In this document: positions 1 through 6,019 of the stretch, in pieces | How positions within the stretch are numbered: the stretch's first letter is position 1 | Layout: every line of letters starts with the position of its first letter | Assembly (NCBI GenBank): GCA_013203195.1 | Contig: JABMQM010000323.1 | Span: 1-11,373 of the forward strand | Reading direction: 5' to 3' | DNA: 11,373 nucleotides | Source: Desulfobacteraceae bacterium | Lineage (GTDB): Bacteria > Desulfobacterota > Desulfobacteria > Desulfobacterales > UBA11574 | The notes under the pieces: generated by a model | Seen by the model: the letters and a program-made list of their open reading frames with translations, nothing else | The model's database searches: none | What the model was told of the DNA's origin: nothing | Made by a program: the position numbers and the translations under genes

Positions 1-2
1 AC

Positions 3-3000
3 CGCCTACGGGCCCGCGGCCGCCAGCTGGGTGATCAGCGAGATCCCCAGAAGGGCTCGCAGGGCATTGAACGGCTCGTGCGGGAGATGGCCTACGAACA
101 CTGGCACCGCATGCTGTTTGCCCGCTTTCTGGCCGAGAACAACCTGCTAATGTATCCAGACCCAGATGATCCAGTCGCTGTAACCCTTGAAGAGTGCGAG
201 GACTTAGCTGCGGATGAAGGGGCGTCCAATGGCTGGGAATTGGCATCACGATTCGCAGCTCGCATGTTGCCACAGATTTTCAGGCCGGATTCACCGGTCT
301 TTCAACTTGTACTGCCTCCGGAGCATCAACAGAAGCTTGAAGGCTTGGTAGCCGAATTACCGCAGGCGGTTTTTACCGCCTCTGACTCACTCGGGTGGGT
401 ATACCAATTCTGGCAAGCCAAGAAAAAGGATGAAATCAACGCTTCTGAGGTCAAGATCGGTGCCCGGGAACTGCCCGCCGTCACCCAGCTCTTCACCGAA
501 CCTTATATGGTCAGCTTTTTGCTCGACAACTCCCTGGGAGCTTGGTGGGCCGCACGCCGCTTGAGCGAGTCGGACCTGCAAACTGCTGGTAGTGAAGAAG
601 AATTGCGTCCTAAAACAGCGATTCCTGGTGTGCTGCTGGAATATCTGCGCTTTGTGCAGCAGGAGGACGGCACTTGGACGCCCGCCGCTGGCACTTTTGA
701 GGGTTGGCCGGAGCATTTAAGTGAACTCAAAACCCTTGATCCCTGTTGTGGTTCAGGTCATTTTCTGGTGGCCGCCTTTCTGATGTTGGTGCCCATGCGC
801 ATGGAGCTGGAAGGCCTGAGCCCTCGCGAAGCGGTGGATCGGGTGCTGTCCGAAAATATCCACGGCTTAGAGTTGGACCAGCGCTGTGTGGAGTTGGCCG
901 CGTTTGCTTTGGCTGTTGACGCCTGGCGCTATCCAGGTGCCGGGGGGTATCGACCGTTGCCCAAACTGAACATAGCCTGCACAGGCCTTTCGGTGGGCGG
1001 CAGTCGGACCGAATGGGAGAGACTGGCTAACGGAAACTCCAAACTGCGGGTTGCCCTGTTCGGGCTTTATGAAGAATTCAAGGACGCGCCGGTTCTGGGC
1101 AGCCTCATCGATCCGACCCGCGGCCGAGTTGCCAAGCTGATCGGCTGGGACAACCTGGCCGGGGCCTTGGCCAAAGCCTTGGGAATAGAGCGAACCGACG
1201 AGCAGCGAGAGGCGGGCGTCGCAGCCCACGGGCTGGCCGAGGCCGCTCGTTTGCTGGCGGGCAAATACCATTGGGTGATCACCAATGTGCCCTATCTGGC
1301 GCGGGGTAAACAGGACGAACGGCTGCGTGATTTTTGCGAGAAAAATTATCCAGCGGCTAAAAACGATCTTGCCACAGTGTTTCTCGACCGTTGTCTGGAG
1401 CTGTGCGTGGAAGGTGGCACCTCATGTATTGTCCTGCCACAGAACTGGCTGTTTTTGACCAGCTACAGGAAATTCCGTGAAAAGCTGCTGAAGAATGACA
1501 CTTGGAATCTGATTGCCAGGTTAGGGCCAAAGGGCTTTAGTACACCTATGTGGGACTTTAATGTTCAACTTCTTACGCTTAGCCGGGGCAATGCTGCCGG
1601 CGACAGTGGCGGGCAGCTTGGCGAAGCCGAGCCAGCCGTAATCCTTCGCGGTTTGGATGTCTCAACACATCGCATCGCTGCCGAAAAAGCCGTCGGGCTG
1701 CTCACTACTGAAATCAAGAGTGTGGAGCAGGCGAAGCAGTTGGAGAATCCGGATACTGTTGTAAGTTTAGAAGTAAGGAAGCTCGGAAGCCGTCTTGGTA
1801 AGTACGCAAGAAGTTTAGCTGGCCTTGATAATGGAGACACTCTTCAGTTTAGGTTCGTATTTTGGGAAACGCTTTCACGCCAAAATGGTTGGGTTTATCA
1901 AGTAAATGCGACAAGAAAAACGTTTCTCTTTGATGGAAGAGAACATATTCTCCGTTGGGAAAATGGAAAAGGAAATCTGGTTAATTGTCCAGGTGCACGG
2001 TTAAGCAATATCGAATTATGGGGTAGCAATGGCGTTTATGTATCTCGAATGAACAATCTGCCTTCCACACTTTGTTTAGGGACTGCGTGGGATAGAAACG
2101 GTACGATGATCGTCCCTCGTGAGGATAAATTCCTTGATGCAATTTGGGCATATTGTTCATCTGAAGGTTTCTCAAGTGAAGTGAGGAAACTTAACCAGAA
2201 GCTAAGCGTTTCTGAGGCAACATTTGAAAATATCCCCTTCGACCTCGACCACTGGACCAAGGTCGCCGAGAAGAAATACCCCAACGGCCTGCCTAAGCCT
2301 TATTCCGACGACCCGACCCAGTGGATCTTCCACGGCCATCCATGCGGTTCGGTGGTGTGGAATGATGAGAAGAAATGGACGGCCATAGGTCCGTTGCGAA
2401 CTGACTCCACTGTTTTACAGGTCGCCGTCGCCTGCCTGCTCGGCTACCGCTGGCCTGCAGAAAGTATAAGCGGCATCCTGCCGCTTGAATCTGATGAAAA
2501 GCGCCAGGATGGCGCTTCTACAAAGGAACTGGCCGACGAGCAGCGTGAATGGGTGAAAAAATCGCAGGAGTTGCTGCCGTTTGCTGACGAAGACGGCATC
2601 GTTTGCATCCCGCCGGTGCGTGGTGAAATGAAGGCCGAAGATCGGCTGGAAAACCTATTAGCTGTGGCTTACGGCGGTGAATGGTCATCCAACAAGAAAG
2701 CTGAACTGCTTGCTCAGGCAGACCACGCGGGCAAAACCTTGGATACCTGGCTGCGGGATAAGTTTTTCACCCAGCACTGCAAACTTTTTCACCACCGGCC
2801 TTTTATTTGGCACCTCTGGGACGGCTTGCACGATGGCTTTGCGGCCCTGGTCAATTACCATAAGCTTGACGCAAAGCTACTTGAAACTTTGATCTACAAC
2901 TATCTGGGCGACTGGATCACCCGCCAGAAACAGGACATTGGCAATGGTGTGGATGGCGCTCAAGAAAAACTCGACGCCGCTGAAGTGTTGAAGAAAAAGC

Positions 3001-3365
3001 TTGAGCTGATCCTCGAAGGCGAAGGGTATCCCGACAAAGAGAATCCTGAAAAAAGTTATGGCTATGACATCTTCGTTCGCTGGAAACCTATTGAAAAACA
3101 ACCCATCGGCTGGAATCCGGATTTGAATGACGGCGTCAGGCTCAATATCCGCCCCTTTATGACCATCGCCGATGTCAAAAAGAGAGGCGCAGGAGTTTTA
3201 AGGGATAAACCCAATATCAAATGGACCAAAGACCGGGGCAAAGATGTCCCTTCGGCCCCCTGGTATCACTTGGGACCAATATATGGCGGCAATGAAGGGG
3301 ATCGTATCAATGATCATCACCTGACTCTTGAGGAGAAACAAAAAGCAAGAGGACAAATAAAATAA
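3..3365 (+). CDS. pglX: BREX adenine-specific DNA methyltransferase PglX (5' end beyond the window)
   Basis: PglX is the N6-adenine methyltransferase of BREX, which marks the host recognition site and sets system specificity. The frame is open from position 3 and reads RLRARGRQLGD before the first in-frame GTG (78) and ATG (87). Neither codon has a Shine-Dalgarno sequence, so the gene most likely starts outside the window. SAM-binding motif I, DPCCGSGHF, is at 738-764. The catalytic motif IV is NVPY (1284-1295) in place of the commoner NPPY, followed by LARGKQ. The N-terminal block with HWHRMLFARFLAENNLL is typical of large PglX/Eco57I-like enzymes. The target-recognition region is about 1735-2230 and is AT-richer than its flanks. 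The C-terminal block ends GDRINDHHLTLEEKQKARGQ, as I recall for PglX tails. About 1,120 residues are visible; full-length relatives are near 1,200. A palindromic pair at 2468-2517 adds about 20 unusual residues in frame. Confidence 0.9.
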   Translation, partial: RLRARGRQLGDQRDPQKGSQGIERLVREMAYEHWHRMLFARFLAENNLLMYPDPDDPVAVTLEECEDLAADEGASNGWELASRFAARMLPQIFRPDSPVFQLVLPPEHQQKLEGLVAELPQAVFTASDSLGWVYQFWQAKKKDEINASEVKIGARELPAVTQLFTEPYMVSFLLDNSLGAWWAARRLSESDLQTAGSEEELRPKTAIPGVLLEYLRFVQQEDGTWTPAAGTFEGWPEHLSELKTLDPCCGSGHFLVAAFLMLVPMRMELEGLSPREAVDRVLSENIHGLELDQRCVELAAFALAVDAWRYPGAGGYRPLPKLNIACTGLSVGGSRTEWERLANGNSKLRVALFGLYEEFKDAPVLGSLIDPTRGRVAKLIGWDNLAGALAKALGIERTDEQREAGVAAHGLAEAARLLAGKYHWVITNVPYLARGKQDERLRDFCEKNYPAAKNDLATVFLDRCLELCVEGGTSCIVLPQNWLFLTSYRKFREKLLKNDTWNLIARLGPKGFSTPMWDFNVQLLTLSRGNAAGDSGGQLGEAEPAVILRGLDVSTHRIAAEKAVGLLTTEIKSVEQAKQLENPDTVVSLEVRKLGSRLGKYARSLAGLDNGDTLQFRFVFWETLSRQNGWVYQVNATRKTFLFDGREHILRWENGKGNLVNCPGARLSNIELWGSNGVYVSRMNNLPSTLCLGTAWDRNGTMIVPREDKFLDAIWAYCSSEGFSSEVRKLNQKLSVSEATFENIPFDLDHWTKVAEKKYPNGLPKPYSDDPTQWIFHGHPCGSVVWNDEKKWTAIGPLRTDSTVLQVAVACLLGYRWPAESISGILPLESDEKRQDGASTKELADEQREWVKKSQELLPFADEDGIVCIPPVRGEMKAEDRLENLLAVAYGGEWSSNKKAELLAQADHAGKTLDTWLRDKFFTQHCKLFHHRPFIWHLWDGLHDGFAALVNYHKLDAKLLETLIYNYLGDWITRQKQDIGNGVDGAQEKLDAAEVLKKKLELILEGEGYPDKENPEKSYGYDIFVRWKPIEKQPIGWNPDLNDGVRLNIRPFMTIADVKKRGAGVLRDKPNIKWTKDRGKDVPSAPWYHLGPIYGGNEGDRINDHHLTLEEKQKARGQIK
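1735..2230 (+). other. Probable target-recognition domain of PglX with lower GC than its flanks
   Basis: Hand counts give about 42% GC over 1741-2220, against about 60% in sampled lines on either side (841-900, 961-1020, 2281-2340). The segment follows the methyltransferase core and ends at the conserved stretch QKLSVSEATFENIPFDL. In PglX and Eco57I-like enzymes the DNA-reading domain occupies this position. The domain assignment is an inference from position and composition; edges are approximate. Confidence 0.55.
2468..2517. repeat. Twin perfect palindromes inside pglX (REPIN-like)
   Basis: Two perfect 8-bp stems with 3-nt loops lie 12 nt apart. The first is AAGCGGCA / TGCCGCTT (2468-2475 with 2479-2486, loop TCC). 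The second is AAGCGCCA / TGGCGCTT (2499-2506 with 2510-2517, loop GGA). The second unit is the reverse complement of the first except for one symmetric, stem-preserving change. Two inverted palindromes around a short spacer are the layout of REP doublets (REPINs). The unit lies in the coding frame and encodes SISGILPLESDEKRQDGAST, which interrupts an otherwise PglX-like sequence (YRWPAE ... LADEQREWV). Confidence 0.7.
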
Positions 3366-3459
3366 CAAATATATTGCACAATAATATTTAGTCCAATGTT
3401 GCTGCGCGTAATCCATGTGACGCGATGCCTAAAAATTGCAAAAGACAATAGGTAAAAGC

Positions 3460-4131
3460 ATGAACAGAGCCGAACTAATTGAAATAATCGGCAACGGTGA
3501 AAATTCCGGTGTGGAATTCAAGCTGGATGACATCCGCCCCGAACAGCTTGCCAAAGAGATTGTTGCCCTTGCGAACCTCAAAGGCGGTTATATTCTCCTG
3601 GGGGTAGCTGACGACAAAACCATTACCGGCATTACCAGAAGCAACTTGAGCGAGTGGGTGGCCGATACGGTTTTCGGCAGATATATACATCCTGTGATCC
3701 TGCCCTATTACGAAGAAGTGGTGATGGATTCCGGTTACGTGGATGCCCGCGGCATGGGGGTGCGCACAAAGGTCATTCCGGCTTTGAAAGCGGGTGGCGC
3801 CCAATCACATTTTGACGCTACCGAAGATTATTTGAAGGTGCTTGTCGGTAAAGCGTCGGTAAAGACCGCTGAAAGCATCACAAAAGTGTCGGTAAAGCGT
3901 GTCGAAAGTGTCGGTAAAGCGGCGGATAAGGCCACAAACCATGTCGGTAAAACGTCGGGAAAGATTCTGGCTGCAATTCGCGATAAGGCCGAGATCACCA
4001 TCCCGGAGTTGGCAACCATTGTCGGTGTAACTCAGCGGTCGGTGGAACGGCACCTTCAGAAGCTCCAGCGAGAGGGGCTTCTGAAACGGGTTGGTGGCAG
4101 AAAACTGGGATATTGGGAGGTTGTGGAGTGA
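3460..4131 (+). CDS. Shortened AlbA_2 (schlafen-type) / winged-helix protein, COG2865 family remnant
   Basis: The protein has 223 residues from ATG 3460; AGGT at 3450-3453 is a weak ribosome site. An upstream TTG at 3436 would add eight residues but has no ribosome site. Residues 1-90 match the start of the AlbA_2 domain of COG2865 'ATP-binding' regulators (EFKLDDIRPEQLAKEIVALAN, then KGGYILLGV). At about residues 90-92 the sequence jumps to GYVDARGMGVRTKVIP, which in full-length relatives lies after the GHKL-type ATPase region. That suggests loss of some 250-300 residues with the frame kept. Residues 129-168 are an 11-residue repeat, and 168-223 form a winged helix (TIPELATIVGVTQRSVERHLQKLQ). 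Full-length members are usually thought to be transcriptional regulators or defence-associated proteins. This copy may bind DNA but probably cannot bind ATP. It sits 94 bp after pglX on the same strand. Confidence 0.75.
   Translation: MNRAELIEIIGNGENSGVEFKLDDIRPEQLAKEIVALANLKGGYILLGVADDKTITGITRSNLSEWVADTVFGRYIHPVILPYYEEVVMDSGYVDARGMGVRTKVIPALKAGGAQSHFDATEDYLKVLVGKASVKTAESITKVSVKRVESVGKAADKATNHVGKTSGKILAAIRDKAEITIPELATIVGVTQRSVERHLQKLQREGLLKRVGGRKLGYWEVVE
3844..3964 (+). repeat. Tandem repeat with 11-bp period, unit GTCGGTAAAGC
   Basis: The unit GTCGGTAAAG occurs exactly at 3844, 3855, 3888 and 3910, and with one change at 3943 (GTCGGTAAAA) and 3954 (GTCGGGAAAG). All starts fall on one 11-bp phase, with degenerate copies at 3866, 3877, 3899, 3921 and 3932, giving eleven units in 121 bp. 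Because 11 is not a multiple of 3, the protein repeat is 33 bp, or 11 residues: VGKASVKTAES, ITKVSVKRVES, VGKAADKATNH, then VGKTSGK. It forms the linker before the winged helix. Confidence 0.8.
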
Positions 4132-4163
4132 TGAAAGTTAAGACGTTGGTGTGCACAATCCAT

Positions 4164-4214
4164 GTTTTATGATATGCCCAATGTCAAATGGCCCAAAGAT
4201 GAAGGAGGAACATA
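4164..4214 (+). other. Vestige resembling the 3' end of pglX
   Basis: Bases 4177-4200 match pglX 3210-3233 at 21 of 24 positions, and both encode P-N-(I/V)-K-W-x-K-D. The match extends left to GTTTTA (4164-4169; 3195-3200 in pglX) with a 2-nt length difference. The short open frame from ATG 4162 reads MFYDMPNVKWPKDEGGT. Its TAA stop (4213-4215) overlaps the ATG of the next gene (TAATG). It looks like the leftover tail of a second or former pglX-like gene that once ran directly into the ATPase gene. A chance match is possible. Confidence 0.45.
4202..4208 (+). promoter_or_regulatory. Strong ribosome binding site for the ATPase gene
   Basis: AAGGAGG ends 6 nt before ATG 4215, close to the ideal match and spacing. 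It fixes the start of the ATPase gene. Confidence 0.8.
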
Positions 4215-5321
4215 ATGCTTAAAAGACTCTACGCTAACAATTATCGTTGCCTGGTCAATTTTGAGATAAATTTCGATGAACAGACCTTGCTGCTGGGACC
4301 GAACGGTGGCGGAAAGTCCACCCTATTTGATTTGCTATACAAGATTCGTCAGCTGATAGTGGACAATGCTAAGGTCGGCGAAGTATTTCCTCCGGAGGAT
4401 CTTACCGCCTGGGTCAATAAAAGCGAACAGTCCTTTGAGCTTGATGTGCAGGGTGAGGATGGACTCTTTTCCTACAAACTTGTCATATCCCACAATCCCG
4501 ACATTAAGAAACAGAGAGTCGAGTTCGAACATTTATTGTTAGACGGCAAGCCGCTGTTCGAGTTCAAGCAAGGAGAGGTTAAGCTTTACCACGACGATCA
4601 CAAGCCCGGGCCGGAGTATTCCTTTGACTGGTCTGTTTCGGCCCTGGCCACTATCGTCTCAAGGCCGGACAATAAAAAATTGACACGGTTTAAGGAATGG
4701 ATTCAGATGATGTTTATCGTCAGCCTTCAGCCAAAGTCCATGACTTCGGAAACAGCGGAAGAATGTAGTTGGCTAAACCGGGACGGCACCAATTTCGCGT
4801 CATGGTATCGCTACATATCCCAGGAGCACCAGGACAAAATTTTTAAATTGACAAAGCAATTGCGAGATACCATCCCCGGTTTCCACGCCTTCAAGCTTGA
4901 ACAGGCCGGAAAGCATAGAATTCTAAAAGTCGGATTTAGCAGTGGAAATGAAAACACCGCGCAAATCTATTTTGACTTTGAACAGCTCTCTGACGGTCAG
5001 CGCGTCATGATTGTCCTTTACTCGCTCCTGCTCGGTTTGCAGGACATGGGGCATACCGTCTTCATTGATGAACCGGAAAACTACGTCGCTTTACCCGAAA
5101 TTCAACCCTGGCTCATGGAACTTAACGATGCCTGTGGGGACGGCTTCCCCCAGGCCGTACTCATCAGTCATCACCCCGAGTTGATCGATTACCTTGGCCC
5201 CGAAAGCGGTAAGTGGCTCGAAAGGGATCCCCTCGGCCCAACCCGCATCAAAAAGCTGCCGGAAAAGATTGAAAAAGGGTTGAAGCTCTCAGAGCAGATT
5301 GCAAGGGGGTGGACGGAATGA
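4215..5321 (+). CDS. ABC/OLD-type AAA ATPase, first half of a two-gene defence pair (AriA-like by position)
   Basis: The protein has 368 residues. It carries the full ABC-type ATPase set: Walker A GPNGGGKST (28-36), signature-like LSDGQR (258-263), Walker B VFIDEPEN with D285/E286, and an H-loop LISHHPELID (H319/H320). The N-terminus (LKRLYANNYRCLVNFEI) is the usual start of AAA_15/AAA_21 proteins. It has no TOPRIM domain of its own; that appears to be in the next gene, which overlaps it by ATGA (5318-5321). An ABC ATPase plus a small TOPRIM partner between pglX and pglZ mirrors the place taken by PARIS (ariA-ariB) in some type 1 BREX loci, such as that of Salmonella. In PARIS the ATPase senses a phage anti-restriction protein and releases the effector. 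Whether this pair is PARIS, an RloA/RloB-like pair or something else cannot be settled from the sequence alone. Confidence 0.85.
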   Translation: MLKRLYANNYRCLVNFEINFDEQTLLLGPNGGGKSTLFDLLYKIRQLIVDNAKVGEVFPPEDLTAWVNKSEQSFELDVQGEDGLFSYKLVISHNPDIKKQRVEFEHLLLDGKPLFEFKQGEVKLYHDDHKPGPEYSFDWSVSALATIVSRPDNKKLTRFKEWIQMMFIVSLQPKSMTSETAEECSWLNRDGTNFASWYRYISQEHQDKIFKLTKQLRDTIPGFHAFKLEQAGKHRILKVGFSSGNENTAQIYFDFEQLSDGQRVMIVLYSLLLGLQDMGHTVFIDEPENYVALPEIQPWLMELNDACGDGFPQAVLISHHPELIDYLGPESGKWLERDPLGPTRIKKLPEKIEKGLKLSEQIARGWTE

Positions 5322-5872
5322 GCAAACGGCGCGTGAAGATTGTACTTCTCTGCGAGGATTCCCAACACGAAGCTTTCATTCGGAGATTTCTTAAACGAAT
5401 GGGTTGGAATACGAGAGAGATCCGGGTGGAAAAAAGTCCATCAGCCCTCGGTTCTGCGGAACAGTGGGTGAGGGAAAAATTTCCACATGAACTCATGGCA
5501 TATCGGCAACGGCGACAACGGGCGGCCTCTGCCTTAATCGCAATGATCGATGCGGATAATAGAGACGTGCAAGATCGGATCAATGAATTCGGAGAGGCAT
5601 GTAATTCAATGGCAATCGCATTTCGAACCGATGGTGAAGCCGTTGCGATTGCGGTTCCTAAACGCAATATAGAAACGTGGATCCATTTTCTGAGCGGCGA
5701 ATCTGTGAATGAAGAGGACGTTTATACCAAATTAAATAGAGAGCGAGGATGCAAACCGGCGGTGGACTATTTAGTGGAACTGTGCAGAACAACCAGACTT
5801 ACAGCGGATGCTCCCCATGCATTAGCACTGGCCTGTGATGAATATACCAACAGAATAATACCAATCAAATAA
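5318..5872 (+). CDS. Small TOPRIM-like protein paired with the ATPase (AriB/RloB/DUF4276-like)
   Basis: The protein has 184 residues from ATG 5318, chosen because it overlaps the ATPase stop (ATGA) and has AGGGGG 8-9 nt upstream. A GTG at 5309 is an alternative that adds three residues. The fold pattern fits a compact TOPRIM domain. A first strand is followed by an acidic residue (VLLCEDSQHEAF, E13/E18). A DxD sits at the end of a hydrophobic strand (IAMIDADN, D78/D80). A later RNIETW (116-121) resembles the conserved E-x-W of RloB and DUF4276 proteins. TOPRIM domains of this kind cut nucleic acid with metal ions, for example tRNA in PARIS AriB. It is shorter than the AriB (DUF4435) proteins I recall, at roughly 300 residues. 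Tight coupling suggests that the two proteins form a complex and that the ATPase keeps the effector in check. The nuclease role is inferred. Confidence 0.7.
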   Translation: MSKRRVKIVLLCEDSQHEAFIRRFLKRMGWNTREIRVEKSPSALGSAEQWVREKFPHELMAYRQRRQRAASALIAMIDADNRDVQDRINEFGEACNSMAIAFRTDGEAVAIAVPKRNIETWIHFLSGESVNEEDVYTKLNRERGCKPAVDYLVELCRTTRLTADAPHALALACDEYTNRIIPIK

Positions 5873-6006
5873 ATTGAACTTCAACAATATAATAAATACA
5901 TCGATCGAAGACTTCAGCCTCAATACATCCGCGGGAAACATGACCGGTAAAGGAATTAAGGCCATGGGCCGTATGAATAGAATCGGTTGCATACGTGTCG
6001 CATATC

Positions 6007-6012
6007 GGGAGG
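6007..6012 (+). promoter_or_regulatory. Ribosome binding site that sets the TTG start of pglZ
   Basis: GGGAGG ends 7 nt before TTG 6020. The longer reading from TTG 5987 has no ribosome site and would add eleven residues unlike a PglZ N-terminus. The start at 6020 gives MIRIIDRLTKAIRFAA, a normal beginning for this family. Confidence 0.75.
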
Positions 6013-6019
6013 TGACGGG

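Noticed and set aside
1..77. Start of pglX at GTG 78 or ATG 87
   Set aside because: The frame is open to the window edge with family-like residues upstream, and neither start codon has a ribosome site.
3405..3424. CGCGT/ACGCG inverted repeat after pglX as a terminator or operator
   Set aside because: The stem is only 5 bp with a 10-nt loop and no T-run follows, so it supports neither.
3844..3964. CRISPR-like array
   Set aside because: The units are 11 bp and contiguous with no spacers, and they lie inside a coding frame.
5248..5667. 139-codon open frame on the - strand across the ATPase/TOPRIM boundary
   Set aside because: It lies opposite two well-supported genes, shows no recognisable domain and is rich in residues expected from antisense reading.
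5865..5893. TATAAT at 5888-5893 as a -10 box for a pglZ-brxL promoter
   Set aside because: The hexamer is perfect, but the 17-bp-spaced position upstream reads TCAAAT, a poor -35. The nearby TTGAAC (5874) is only 8 bp away. The region is AT-rich, so chance is likely.
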